Assembly: GCA_965218495.1 (NCBI GenBank)
Contig: OZ244626.1
Location: 2,976,001-3,040,000 of the forward strand
Reading direction: 5' to 3'
Length of the DNA stretch: 64,000 nt
DNA from: G965218495 sp965218495
Lineage (GTDB): Bacteria > Bacteroidota > Rhodothermia > Rhodothermales > Bin80
This document shows, one piece after another, positions 36,156 through 45,487 of the stretch; the stretch's first letter is position 1, and every line of letters begins with the position of its first letter. The position numbers and the translations under genes were made by a program. The notes below the pieces were generated by a model, which saw nothing but the letters and a program-made list of their open reading frames with translations, had not been told where the DNA came from and ran no database searches.

Positions 36156-37429
36156 GATGCATGAAAGAGGCTTCGGGCCGAGGTTGACAGAAAAGCCTCC
36201 AAAGGGATGCCGCCGGTGCCGACTACAATACCGCGAGCGTCGGAGTATTTACCGACGAATGCATCCAGACCCCTGACCGAACGGTGCCGTGATCCGCTCT
36301 TCACCTCTACTGCGACCAGACGCCGCCCTAGTCGCACGACGAAATCCACCTCCGTATTTCCTTCCCTCCAGTAGTAGATATCCATCTCAGGCGATGCCGT
36401 ATTGCACAGATGAGCGCCGACGGTGCTTTCGACGAGGCGTCCCCAGTGGCTTCGGTCCGCCTTCGCTTCGGCAAACGTATACCCTGTGAGCGCGGACACG
36501 AGCGCCGTATTCAGCGCGACAAGTTTTGGGCTGCTGCGCCGCTGCGCTACGGTCTTTCCCGCGTACTTGTGCAGTCCCCTGATCAGCCCAACATGTGTCA
36601 GCAACTCCAAGTAGTGGGCCAGCGTGACCGTGTTGCCGGCATCCTGCAGTTGTCCGAGCATCTTGTTGTATGGCAAGATCTGACCGGAGTATTCGCTACC
36701 GAAAGCGAAGAGCTGCCTCAGCAGGGCAGGCTTTTTCACTTTCTCTAGCGCCAGAACATCTCGCTCCAGGACCGGCTCCACAAGTCCATTCAGGATGTAG
36801 TTGCGCCACCGAGCTTCTTCGCGGATGAACGGTGCACCTCCCGGATAACCGCCGAAATAGACGTACTCGTCCAAGGTAAAACCGAAGGCAGCCGTCATTT
36901 CCGGAAACGACCAGTGTGGGAGCCGAATGGTTTCGAAGCGCCCCATCAGGCTTTCGCTCAGACCCTTCTGCATCAACCACGGCGCGGAGCCCAGGAGTAC
37001 GACATGCAGCGGGAGACCCTCTTGGCGGTCTTTGTCCCACAGCCCCTTTACAGCCCTTGACCAATTGCCCCGAACGTGCTGGATTTCATCCAGCACGAGA
37101 ATGAATCCTTTGTCTGAACGCTGTGCTTCTTTCCGGGCGCTTTCCCAAGCCTGCACGAGCCAGGGTATATCAAGCTCTGATGAGAGTGGGAGGTCGGTGG
37201 AAAAGGCTGGGAGGTTCGAATGCCCAAGGCCACTTGGATCCGCTGAAAAGGGCATAGCCGGCTCGTCCGCTGACAGGTACTCACCGGGACGGTATGCGCC
37301 CTTCAGGGCTTGTCGTACAAGCGTGGTTTTTCCGCACTGACGAGGACCGGAAATGTTGATGAGCCGGAGAGGCTTTTCGCCAAGACGTCTCTCCAGTGTC
37401 GCCAGATGCGGTCGCGCAAACGAGGTCAA
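36152..37429 (-). CDS. AAA_14 / DUF4143 ATPase
   Basis: This 425-residue ATPase has Walker A SGPRQCGKTT near residues 27-36, Walker B FILVLDEIQHV, an arginine-containing SLMGRFETIRL segment, and a DUF4143 C-terminal part. That part includes a winged helix (YLELLTHVGLI) and a nuclease-like EVDFVVRLGRRLVAVEVKSG. The start is TTG 37429, preceded closely by AAAGG; no better start lies downstream before the P-loop. It is the first gene of a two-gene operon with the giant NTPase. An inverted repeat 10 bp upstream may regulate it. It lacks the usual stand-alone setting of these ATPases, suggesting a dedicated partnership. Confidence 0.85.
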   Translation of the reverse strand: MTSFARPHLATLERRLGEKPLRLINISGPRQCGKTTLVRQALKGAYRPGEYLSADEPAMPFSADPSGLGHSNLPAFSTDLPLSSELDIPWLVQAWESARKEAQRSDKGFILVLDEIQHVRGNWSRAVKGLWDKDRQEGLPLHVVLLGSAPWLMQKGLSESLMGRFETIRLPHWSFPEMTAAFGFTLDEYVYFGGYPGGAPFIREEARWRNYILNGLVEPVLERDVLALEKVKKPALLRQLFAFGSEYSGQILPYNKMLGQLQDAGNTVTLAHYLELLTHVGLIRGLHKYAGKTVAQRRSSPKLVALNTALVSALTGYTFAEAKADRSHWGRLVESTVGAHLCNTASPEMDIYYWREGNTEVDFVVRLGRRLVAVEVKSGSRHRSVRGLDAFVGKYSDARGIVVGTGGIPLEAFLSTSARSLFHAS

Positions 37430-37439
37430 ACCTTTACAT

Positions 37440-37469
37440 ACGGTACTGAGTACTGTTACTCATTACCGT
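37440..37469 (-). promoter_or_regulatory. Inverted repeat upstream of the two-gene NTPase operon
   Basis: ACGGTACTGAGTA (37440-37452) and TACTCATTACCGT (37457-37469) match in 12 of 13 positions around a 4-base centre, and lie 10 bases from the TTG start. The size and position suit a dimeric repressor site or a 5' leader hairpin overlapping the ribosome-binding region. Confidence 0.5.
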
Positions 37470-37712
37470 TTATGATGTCGGTGGTTCCTGGATTACTTCA
37501 GAAGCAAGATTGTATCAGCGGCCAATCTGCTCGAATGCCACGGGTCATCCGGGTGGTAGCCCTGCAGCTACTTGCGCTTGGTGGTTTCACACGAATGGCG
37601 GCGCAAAGATCGGCCATGAGGGTGAAAAGCAATTCCGACTCTGCCGTGCGACTCGCAAGGAATAGGTGCTTTCGATTGTGGAATATATACCTAACTGCAA
37701 ACTGCATGGGGC

Positions 37713-37904
37713 TTAGACGCGCCGAAGCTTGTCGTTTGTCGCCCTCTCATCTGCTGCTTGCTTCGGTTCCGACCTGGCCTTTAGCAGTCGTCTAACCGCC
37801 TTCTGTATCGTCAAACCGCGATAGCGCGGATTCGGACTTGGCGTGTTGTCGATTCGCTCAAACTCAGCGTATAACTCGTCCTTCGTATCTTTGGCCCTTT
37901 TCAT
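37713..37904 (-). CDS. Small hypothetical protein
   Basis: A 63-codon frame from ATG 37904 reads MKRAKDTKDELYAEFERIDN and ends in a charged tail. Its composition looks protein-like (amphipathic, no stops until TAG), but no family is recognised. It lies just downstream of an IS1595 transposase remnant on the same strand and could be an accessory frame of that element. Confidence 0.35.
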   Translation of the reverse strand: MKRAKDTKDELYAEFERIDNTPSPNPRYRGLTIQKAVRRLLKARSEPKQAADERATNDKLRRV

Positions 37905-37923
37905 TTCGCAATCAGGTCTTTGT

Positions 37924-38222
37924 TCATATGCCGCCGCCCTGCCAGCGCGGCCACCACGTGCTGCATTGGGCGAGCGTGTCCATGTCCCGGACGTTGTGCA
38001 TTTGCACAAACTGATTCACGTACCGCTGAAAGTACTTGCGGGACATCTTGTGGTACACGCCGTGGAACGCCCGGTTCAGCGTGGCCCAGAACGACCCCAG
38101 CCCGTTAGTGTGGGCCATGCCGTTGACCCATTCGCCCGCGCTGTGTGTGACCGTCTCATGCTCCACACCGGTCATGCCCTTGTCTGGGCGCGCAAAGGGC
38201 TTGTATCGACGGCCGAGGACTT
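37924..38222 (-). mobile_element. IS1595-family transposase C-terminal remnant
   Basis: The frame contains HSAGEWVNGMAHTNGLGSFW and LNRAFHGVYHKMSRKYFQRY, the conserved C-terminal block of IS1595 (ISXO2-like) transposases including the HTN motif. The zinc-ribbon and the catalytic Asp residues upstream are missing. It is a different lineage from the intact IS1595 transposase at 48196. Confidence 0.65.
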
Positions 38223-38285
38223 ACTTCAATTCCGGCTATTGGAAATCGCGGCTAGTATTGACGGTTTCTGTGTGAAGATCGACGA

Positions 38286-38699
38286 CTAGACTGATACGCC
38301 GCTCCCGCTAATCACCCTCCGTATCCGGACTTCTCGAGGCTGGCAATAATCGTCGTACAGAAACAGCCGCGTTGGAAGTTCCGTCGGAGCCTGCACGGCC
38401 ACCCCATGTCGGCGGACAATTCTACGGAGGCCGCGGTCAATCCTCGCCCAATCCACAACATTGACCTTGAACGGCAGATCGGACTCTTCAAAGGCTTCGG
38501 CCAAGGCCGAGGCTGCGTGCAGTGACAGTGATTCCTCGCCCATGATGACGAGATCGAGATCTGAGTAGTTCTTTGCAGTCCAAGTTGCGCGCGATCCGAA
38601 GGCGAGCACTTCGCGATCTGGTACATGCCGCCGGAGAGCGGTACGGACGATAGCCCAATGATCGGGCCGAAGGTCAACGTTGGGGGCGGGCGTCCTCAT
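38286..38699 (-). CDS. MNT-domain nucleotidyltransferase (antitoxin)
   Basis: This 137-residue protein carries the intact nucleotidyltransferase signature FGSRATWTAKNYSDLDLV (GS, then D-x-D). In the HEPN-MNT system it modifies the HEPN partner with AMP. ATG 38699 overlaps the HEPN stop (ATGA); an open frame to 38837 lies inside the HEPN gene and is ignored. The C-terminal tail after NVVDWARID is longer than in minimal MNT proteins. The paralogue at 31376 is broken. Confidence 0.85.
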   Translation of the reverse strand: MRTPAPNVDLRPDHWAIVRTALRRHVPDREVLAFGSRATWTAKNYSDLDLVIMGEESLSLHAASALAEAFEESDLPFKVNVVDWARIDRGLRRIVRRHGVAVQAPTELPTRLFLYDDYCQPREVRIRRVISGSGVSV

Positions 38700-39109
38700 G
38701 CCAGCCGGTCGCCCAATCGATCCCGAAGATAGGCCACCTCGTCGAGGAAGTCTGGAATGTAGCCGACTACATCGACCGCGATGGCCTCGACATACGCCTG
38801 ACTTGTCATGCCGCGCATCCTTCGATAGACGCGCCACTCAGGCCACGATCCGAGCAATAGCCCCTGTTCATTCGCCTTGCGGATTTGCTCTTGGAATGTC
38901 ATCTCATCGAACAGAGCCGGGTTGGGAGCCGCATACTCGAGGTAGCGTCTCAGAGTCTTGTAGCCGAGTTCGTACGTTAACTCGAAGCGCTGAATCAGGC
39001 CGTCACGAATCTGACGATCGCTAGTATCAATCTGATACCGCTTCAGTCCTTCCTCCAAGCTTTGGATCGCTCGTTCGAAGGGCATGATGTCGGTCCCATT
39101 GTCGTACAT
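38696..39109 (-). CDS. HEPN-family protein, HI0074 type, lacking the catalytic His
   Basis: This 137-residue helical protein (FERAIQSLEEGLKRYQI, RFELTYELGYKTLRRYLEYA) is paired with the MNT gene. Where active HEPN RNases and the paralogue at 31574 have R-x4-H, this protein reads RGMTSQAY, with Gln instead of His. It may therefore be only a substrate-binding partner or a dead toxin. ATG 39109 lies inside the 3' end of the hsdM frame, a 67-base overlap. Confidence 0.8.
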   Translation of the reverse strand: MYDNGTDIMPFERAIQSLEEGLKRYQIDTSDRQIRDGLIQRFELTYELGYKTLRRYLEYAAPNPALFDEMTFQEQIRKANEQGLLLGSWPEWRVYRRMRGMTSQAYVEAIAVDVVGYIPDFLDEVAYLRDRLGDRLA

Positions 39110-40202
39110 GGTGATATCGTCTCTAGAACCCCCCGCGCTAACAGATTCTCGGCGATCGCGGCATTGAGCCGAGCGCCTTCGGCCTGCTGTGTTTGCAGCT
39201 CTGCCACCAGCCGACGCATTTTCGCCTCGAACGGCTCGCCGTCATCCTCTTGAGGTTCCGCCCCGACATAGCGCCCCGGTGTGAGCACGTGGCCGTGCCT
39301 GCGCACCACGTCCAGCGAGGCGCTTTTGCAGAAGCCGGGAACATCGGCGTAACCGTCCTCCGCGTCTCCCGTCCGCCAAGCGTAGTAGGTGCCTGCAATC
39401 CGGGCAATGTCCTCGTTGGTCAGCTCACGGTGCGTCCGGTCCACCATCCGGCCGAGCTTCCTCGCATCAATGAACAGGATTTCGCCCTCTCGCTTTCGCC
39501 CGCGCGCCAGGAACCACAGGCAGGCGGGAATCTGGGTCGAGTAGAAGAGCTGGCCCGGCAACGCAACCATGCAGTCGACCAGCTCCGCCTCGATGAGGTT
39601 CTTCCGGATCTCGCCCTCGCCCGACTGACTCGACGACATCGGCCCGTTGGCCAGCACGAACCCCTCAACGCCCTTCGGTGCGAGGTGGTGAACCATGCGC
39701 TGCACCCAAGCGACGATTGCGTTGCGCTTCGGAGGAAAGCCGTAGCGCCAGCGCTTGTCATAAACCAGTCTGCCACCGCCCCAGTCCGAGACATCGAACG
39801 GGGGGTTGGCTAGAATGAAGTCCGCCCTCAGGTCCAGATGTCGGTCGTGGTGGAAGCTGTCACCATGGACGATCTGACCCACGATCCCTCGTATGGCCAA
39901 ATTCATTTTCGCGAGCCGCTGTGGCGTGTAGTTTGACTCCTGGCCATAGATCGAGAGATCGCCGCGCGCCTTGCCGCCTTTGAATTGCCGCTGGCGTGGG
40001 CACAAATGGACGTGATTGACTGCACGAACATGCCCGAGGCTCCGCAGCAGGAATCGTAGACGTGCCCCCGGTAGGGCTCCAGCATATCGACGAGCAGCTT
40101 GACGACGCAGCGCGGGGTGTAGAATCCGCCCATAGGCGGGGATGCAGAGCGGCTCGTTAGCTGGCAGGTCGCGAGCCGATCCACTTGAGGCTGCACCTGC
40201 AA
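39043..40202 (-). pseudogene. hsdM: Type I restriction methyltransferase HsdM, 5'-truncated and frameshifted
   Basis: The 5' part is in one frame: GGFYTPRCVVKLLVDMLEPY, then DSCCGASGMFVQS, a mutated form of motif I DPCCGSGGM. Near 39970 it shifts to GKARGDLSIYGQESNYTPQR, then ADFILANPPFDVSDW with the catalytic NPPF, and continues to the C-terminus (MRRLVAELQTQQAEGARLNA). The HsdM_N domain is missing beyond 40202. No hsdS or hsdR is present; HEPN and MNT genes follow instead, as at the 31.5-kb locus. Confidence 0.85.
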
Positions 40203-40589
40203 ACGGTGTGCCTTTCCGGCGCACGCTTCCGAACACCGCTACGTGATTCTAATGCCTGGACTAGCGCGCGAATACGACGTTATGGGACGAATCATAGTCT
40301 GGCCCTCCAGAGATTCACGCCAGCATCGCGACGTAAACCACGCCACAGTTGTATCTTTCATCCCTATCAGCCCATGGCTTCGTCGCCGCACAGGCCGACG
40401 TGGGCAAGACGCGGGCAGGGTCAGGTGTGTCTTAACACATAGCACCCGTATTGATTTCATAGCGTGTCAATATGTCCAAGTGAGTCCATAAACTATTTGT
40501 AATTCATGGAGTCACCCACGATCCTATCCACTTGGTGTCACTCGCCCTTGCCTCTTGCGATCCTCGGTCATCTCTTATGTTAAGTGGGG
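40203..40589. other. Junction region without genes
   Basis: The sequence between the truncated hsdM and the integrase fragment contains no recognisable protein, RNA gene or repeat. It probably marks a deletion. Confidence 0.4.
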
Positions 40590-40748
40590 ATGAGCTCTGG
40601 CACTAATAAGGCCATTTCGCCACGGAAAGCAAAGCCCAAGGGCCGCCATCCCTACAAGGCGCTCTCGGCTGCCTTCATCCGCACCGCGTCTCCGGGAAGA
40701 CGCGCCGACAGCAACGGGCTGTACCTCTACGTCCAGCCGGGCGGCGCC
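40590..40748 (+). pseudogene. Tyrosine-recombinase (phage integrase) N-terminal fragment
   Basis: From ATG 40590 the frame reads KALSAAFIRTASPGRRADSN followed by GLYLYVQPGGARS, the arm-binding DUF4102-type N-terminus of island integrases. After about 53 residues the similarity stops abruptly and the catalytic domain is absent. It indicates that an integrative element was once present here. Confidence 0.65.
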
Positions 40749-41400
40749 CGGAGCTCCCAGGGGGTGGATTCGATCAGCAGGTCTGAGCGACCGTCGCCGG
40801 TCACATCTCCGATGAGCAGAGTCTGGTTGACCGCCCGCCGATATTCATCCTGGGTCCTCCGGCCCTCATGCAGCCCCCCGCGGAGCCCGGTGTCCAGTGG
40901 CACCCACCCCGCCTCTCTGTGGCTGGGGGCGCCGGCCAGGTGGATCCCCCGGATGGCATTGGGGGTGCCGCCGAAGACACCCCCGCCCTGCAGTACAACT
41001 CGAGGCTCAGCCACGTGTCATCGCCCATGGCTCCCTTTAGCCTCTTCAACGGGCCGCCCCTGAGGGACTTTACCTCGATGGTCGTGAATATCAATGATCT
41101 GGCCGTTGCGATCGAGGTCGCGACGGTCCATCCCAAGCTGAATGCGGCCCTGCGACTGAACGGCGGCATCGGACCCCGGTTCGAATTCCGTCCGGCCGCC
41201 GAGTGTTCGCGCCCCCAGATGAACCTGGTACCCGCACAGCTCGCCATATTGGCGACGACGTTGGTCGGCGCGCTCGACGAGGACATCCAGACGGTTTTGC
41301 CCAGCCGCGTGTTCGATCCGGTGGACATGCTGTTCAACCTTCTCGCAGCCGTGATGGCGGCCACCGCGAGCTCGGCGCTGCGCTGGGCTCGGAGGCTTGC
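40749..41400 (-). pseudogene. FG-GAP/VCBS-repeat protein remnant
   Basis: On the minus strand several frames give FGGTPNAIRGIHLAGAPSHR and TLLIGDVTGDGRSDLLIEST, the latter a clear FG-GAP (VCBS) calcium-binding repeat, plus LDRNGQIIDIHDH further upstream. Stops and frame changes break it repeatedly. The GC-rich codon use differs from nearby genes. It joins head-to-head with the integrase fragment at about 40748. About 330 bp to the right (41401-41730) hold nothing recognisable. Confidence 0.45.
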
Positions 41401-41730
41401 GCTGTGGCGGCTCGGTCGTCGCCCGACCAAGTCCTTCCGCATGAACCCCACGGCGGCTACACCAATAGCTTATTGAACAGTCTCACTCTTTGTTGGCACA
41501 GAGTGCAATCTGATTAACGGTGTGCCCTCCCCGGAGCGCTTCCAAGACCACAAGGATCTTGATATCTGCTGGATAGGAAATACGTTTCAATGCGCTTCAC
41601 TGCGTTTGCGGAAGCTGGAAAATCTTTTTGCTGCCGTGTCCAATTCTTGGGTTGCACTATATTTGAAGAAGGCTCGTTCTTTGTTTCGAACCTCTTCGTA
41701 TTCTGCAATTGAGCGCTAAATGGGCCAACG

Positions 41731-44094
41731 TTGATCAACGTACTGTCGCTAACTAATCTCCGATTCTTGCTGCGAAGACTTCTTCGCCACAAGACCCTGA
41801 CGTTTATCAATGTGTCCGGCCTGTCCATCAGTATCGCCGCGTGCCTGCTGATCGGAATCTACCTGCTGCACGAACTGAGCTATGATCGCCACCATACCGG
41901 TGCTGATCGCATCTTCCGACTGGTTATCGAACGAACCGGCGAAGGCATTGAAAAAGCATCGGCCCTTACTCCCGAATTGCTGGCCCCTGCGCTCGAACTG
42001 CAGATCCCGGAGATTGAACATATTACACGCCTGGAAGCATCCGGCCTTCCCAGGGCTGTCAGCGCAGGACAGCGGAGCTTCCATGAAGAACGGTTTTTCT
42101 TTGCGGATTCGTCCTTCTTCAGCATGTTCAGCCACACGTTTCTGCAGGGCGACCCCGCTGCAGCATTGATGCAGCCCGGATCAGTGGTTGTCACCGCCTC
42201 AATGGCAAGCAAATACTTCCCGGGCGAGAATCCCATTGGCCGGGGCCTGACCTACGATGGGGATGACTACCAGATAACCGGCATCATTGAGGACGTGCCG
42301 TCGGCGTCGCATTTCCACTTTGATTTCCTGGCGAGGCTGGACCCCCAGGATGACGAGTGGTTCATGTATAGTGCATACTCCTATGTCTCCTTGCGGTCGA
42401 ACACCCTTGCGGAAGAGGTAGAAGCAAAGCTTGAGGCCTTTGTCGAATCAACGATCAATCCACAACTAAGAAGGGGGAATTTCGGCAGGCTCCGGCTACA
42501 GCCGCTAACGGACATCCATCTGCAGTCCAACATGCGGAGCGAGATCGAGCCCAACAGTGATATCCGATATGTCTTCATATTTTCTGCTATTGCTGTGTTG
42601 CTTCTGCTCGTCGCCAGTATCAACTACGTAACGATAACCACCTCCACGGCATCGGAACGAAGCTTGGAAATAGGCATGCGCAAGACATTCGGCGCTCAGC
42701 AAAGCACGCTGATTCGTCAGTTCATCGGAGAGTCATTGCTGATTACGCTGGCGGCGCTTCTTTTCGGATTGGTCATTGCCGCTCTTGGCCTTCCCATGCT
42801 AAACAACGTCGCGGGACTGCAACTCACCGTAAGCGGGTCTGGTCTGGTCGGGCTGGTAACGTTCTGCGTTGTTGTGCTGCTTATTGTCGGGGTATTGGCA
42901 GGCAGTTATCCGGCTTTTTACCTGTCTCGCCTGAGTCCTGTTCATGCGCTGAGAGACACGCTCAACACAGGCAGAAATAGGTTCATCGTGCGCAAGATTC
43001 TGGTTTCCGCTCAGTTCACCGTGTCCATAGCGTTGATTGTTGTCACGCTTGTGATTCAGAGTCAGCTTGATTTCTTGCGCACCAAGCATCTTGGCTTCGA
43101 CAAGGAGCACATCGTTGTCATTCACGACTGGGACGGGGAGTTGCGATCGGCATATAGCAGCTTCAAGAACGAGCTCACTGCGAATCCGCAGATCTTCCAG
43201 ATCGCTGCGGGCAGTTCTCCCAGCAGGAGCGGCGGCTACTTCGTGCCACTGGATTCGGACCGTACGGAAAATGAATCCCAATTGAGACTGGTTATAGGAG
43301 ACTTCGACTATCCAGAAGCCCTGGGCTTGTCATTCGTGTCGGGGGAGTCGTTCTCCACGGACCGAATGACGGATTCGACTACAGCCTTCATAGCCAATGA
43401 GTTGGCCATGCGGCGGCTTCGGCGCGAGGACCCTGCCGTAGCGTCGTTTTCATTCTGGGCCGGCAGGGGCCCTATCATCGGCGTGGTAGAGGATTTCCAT
43501 ATGCGCTCCCTGCATGATCCGGTGGAGCCCATGCTTATCATGCTTGATCCAGGATACAGTCGTACAATCCTGGTCAGGGTAGCGCCGGGTCAAGTACGCG
43601 CTGCGATTGCTGCAATGGAGCAGGCCTGGAGCACGTTTGCTCCAGGCAAGCCGCTGGCGTTCACGTTTCTGGACGAGGAGATCAATGCCGCGTATCAGGC
43701 GGAGCAGAGGCTGGCAGGCATTTTTCGCATCTTTGCGGGTTTGATTGTTCTCGTGTCCTGTCTCGGGTTGTTTGGCCTTGTGGCCCTTACAGTTGAGCAG
43801 CGAACTAAGGAAATCGGGATTCGTAAGGTTTTGGGGGCTTCCGTGCCCGATGTCGTCGTGCTCCTGGTCAAGGACTACGCCGTCCTGGTAATGGTGGCGC
43901 TTGTAGTGGCGAGTCCGATCGCATTTGTGGCTATGAGGCGCTGGCTGGACAGCTTTGAATACCGCATTGAGCTTGGGGCAGGCACGTTTGCAGCCGTAGC
44001 GATCATGACGCTGCTTCTCCTGGTGGCTACAGTAAGTATCCAGACTGTGAGAGCGGCACTTGCTGATCCGGTTAAGACCCTCCGATACGAATAG
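41731..44094 (+). CDS. ABC transporter permease, MacB/FtsX type
   Basis: This 787-residue inner-membrane protein opens with FLLRRLLRHKTLTFINVSGL and a first membrane helix (ISIAACLLIGIYLLHEL). A MacB_PCD periplasmic domain follows, then three helices around 280-420 (VFIFSAIAVLLLLVASINYV), a second periplasmic domain and a final three-helix FtsX block with the TVEQRTKEIGIRKVLGA motif. It is the duplicated FtsX form typical of Bacteroidota and Rhodothermota. The start is TTG 41731; the first few residues are uncertain. HlyD and ATPase genes follow at 27 and about 50 bp, forming an export operon. Confidence 0.88.
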   Translation: MINVLSLTNLRFLLRRLLRHKTLTFINVSGLSISIAACLLIGIYLLHELSYDRHHTGADRIFRLVIERTGEGIEKASALTPELLAPALELQIPEIEHITRLEASGLPRAVSAGQRSFHEERFFFADSSFFSMFSHTFLQGDPAAALMQPGSVVVTASMASKYFPGENPIGRGLTYDGDDYQITGIIEDVPSASHFHFDFLARLDPQDDEWFMYSAYSYVSLRSNTLAEEVEAKLEAFVESTINPQLRRGNFGRLRLQPLTDIHLQSNMRSEIEPNSDIRYVFIFSAIAVLLLLVASINYVTITTSTASERSLEIGMRKTFGAQQSTLIRQFIGESLLITLAALLFGLVIAALGLPMLNNVAGLQLTVSGSGLVGLVTFCVVVLLIVGVLAGSYPAFYLSRLSPVHALRDTLNTGRNRFIVRKILVSAQFTVSIALIVVTLVIQSQLDFLRTKHLGFDKEHIVVIHDWDGELRSAYSSFKNELTANPQIFQIAAGSSPSRSGGYFVPLDSDRTENESQLRLVIGDFDYPEALGLSFVSGESFSTDRMTDSTTAFIANELAMRRLRREDPAVASFSFWAGRGPIIGVVEDFHMRSLHDPVEPMLIMLDPGYSRTILVRVAPGQVRAAIAAMEQAWSTFAPGKPLAFTFLDEEINAAYQAEQRLAGIFRIFAGLIVLVSCLGLFGLVALTVEQRTKEIGIRKVLGASVPDVVVLLVKDYAVLVMVALVVASPIAFVAMRRWLDSFEYRIELGAGTFAAVAIMTLLLLVATVSIQTVRAALADPVKTLRYE

Positions 44095-44121
44095 AAATGG
44101 CCTCGTTGAGCTCCAGGCGTC

Positions 44122-45438
44122 ATGATTGACGAAAGCGCGCATGCGGGACCAACTGGCCGTACAGTGGTCGGCGTTTCTGGAGAGGGCCATGATCGCCAAA
44201 TCAGAAAAAAGACCTGGACGCCCCGGCGATTGATATTGGCCGGTGGGGCAGCCGTGGTTCTGGCTTTCGTTGGAATTGCAATCTGGTCCGTTGCAGGGGG
44301 CAGCAAGCTTAAAGTGGACTTTGAGAGGATCACTGTGGGGACCGTGATCCTGGCACCTTTTCAGGAACTGGTCCTCGTTAACGGAAACGTGCTTCCGCTG
44401 GCAACCGTGTTTCTGGATGCAGTTGAAGGCGGGCGTGTTGAGGAGGTTTTTGTGCAGGAGGGGGCAGTAATAGAAAAGGGCGAGCCGATCCTTCGGCTTT
44501 CCAACAATACACTCGAGCTTTCGCTCATAAACGCTGACGCACAGCGCATTGAACAGCTGGTGCGTCTGGACGACATCCGGTTCCGGATGAAGCAGCGCTC
44601 CCTGGATCTGCGGCAGCAGATGGCCGAAATGGATTATCGCATACGTGAGCTTGAGTTGAAGCATGCGCGCGTGGAGCCGATGTTCAAGAAGCGCGTGATA
44701 TCCGAAGAGGAATATGATGCAGTCCGGCTGGAGTTGGACTATTGGCTGAACAACAAGCGTCTGACGCTGGAGGGGTTTCGTCAGGATTCTCTCCAAATGG
44801 TAAGTCAACTGGCGCAGATGGAAAGCCGCATCCGGCGCATGGACGCCAATTATGAAGTCGTTCAGCGCATACTTGACGACTTGACCATCCGGGCATCAGT
44901 AACCGGTCAGTTAACGGCACTGGAGGCGGAAATAGGGGACGTGAGATCTGGCGGATTCCGGTTCGGGCAGATTGACGTAACAGATGGATTCAAGGTGCGC
45001 GCAGGTGTTGACGAATTCTACATCGCACGAGTACAGCGTGGCCAAACAGCAACCACAAAGCCAATCGATGGACAGACTTTCCCAATGAGAGTGACGCGCG
45101 TTTATCCGGAAGTGACAACAGGACGATTCGAAATCGATTTGGAGTTTTCGGAAGATGTTCCGGCCACCATCCGTCGTGGCCAGACAATCCGATTTGCGCT
45201 CGAGTTTAGCGCGCCGGAGGAAGCTGTGCTCGTGCCGCGCGGTGGCTTTTATCAGTCCACCGGTGGACAATGGGTATTTGTCATCGGCAATACCGGTGAC
45301 TATGCGGTGCGGCACCCTGTACGGCTGGGAAGACAGGACGGCCAGCACTACGAGGTGCTGGAAGGCCTGTCACCGGGTGACCGTGTAGTGACATCCAGTT
45401 ATGATACGTTCGGCAACGTTGACCGCCTCATTTGGTAA
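44122..45438 (+). CDS. HlyD/MacA-like periplasmic adaptor
   Basis: This 438-residue adaptor has one N-terminal membrane helix (LILAGGAAVVLAFVGIAIWS, about 33-54), then a biotinyl-lipoyl half (GNVLPLATVFLDAVEGGRV), a long coiled-coil hairpin (about 130-245) and the beta-barrel/lipoyl return half (GQTATTKPIDGQTFP). It bridges an inner-membrane ABC transporter and an outer-membrane channel. ATG 44122 gives a 30-residue cytoplasmic tail. It is the middle gene of the operon; no TolC homologue is in the window. Confidence 0.88.
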   Translation: MIDESAHAGPTGRTVVGVSGEGHDRQIRKKTWTPRRLILAGGAAVVLAFVGIAIWSVAGGSKLKVDFERITVGTVILAPFQELVLVNGNVLPLATVFLDAVEGGRVEEVFVQEGAVIEKGEPILRLSNNTLELSLINADAQRIEQLVRLDDIRFRMKQRSLDLRQQMAEMDYRIRELELKHARVEPMFKKRVISEEEYDAVRLELDYWLNNKRLTLEGFRQDSLQMVSQLAQMESRIRRMDANYEVVQRILDDLTIRASVTGQLTALEAEIGDVRSGGFRFGQIDVTDGFKVRAGVDEFYIARVQRGQTATTKPIDGQTFPMRVTRVYPEVTTGRFEIDLEFSEDVPATIRRGQTIRFALEFSAPEEAVLVPRGGFYQSTGGQWVFVIGNTGDYAVRHPVRLGRQDGQHYEVLEGLSPGDRVVTSSYDTFGNVDRLIW

Positions 45439-45487
45439 TGGGCTGCCGAAGAGTCCCTTATGACATCCAAGCAACTTGGTGCAAGCC

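Noticed and set aside
43450..44808. 452-residue minus-strand open frame over the permease and adaptor
   Set aside because: It spans two well-supported genes in antisense and has cysteine/histidine-rich composition without domain structure.
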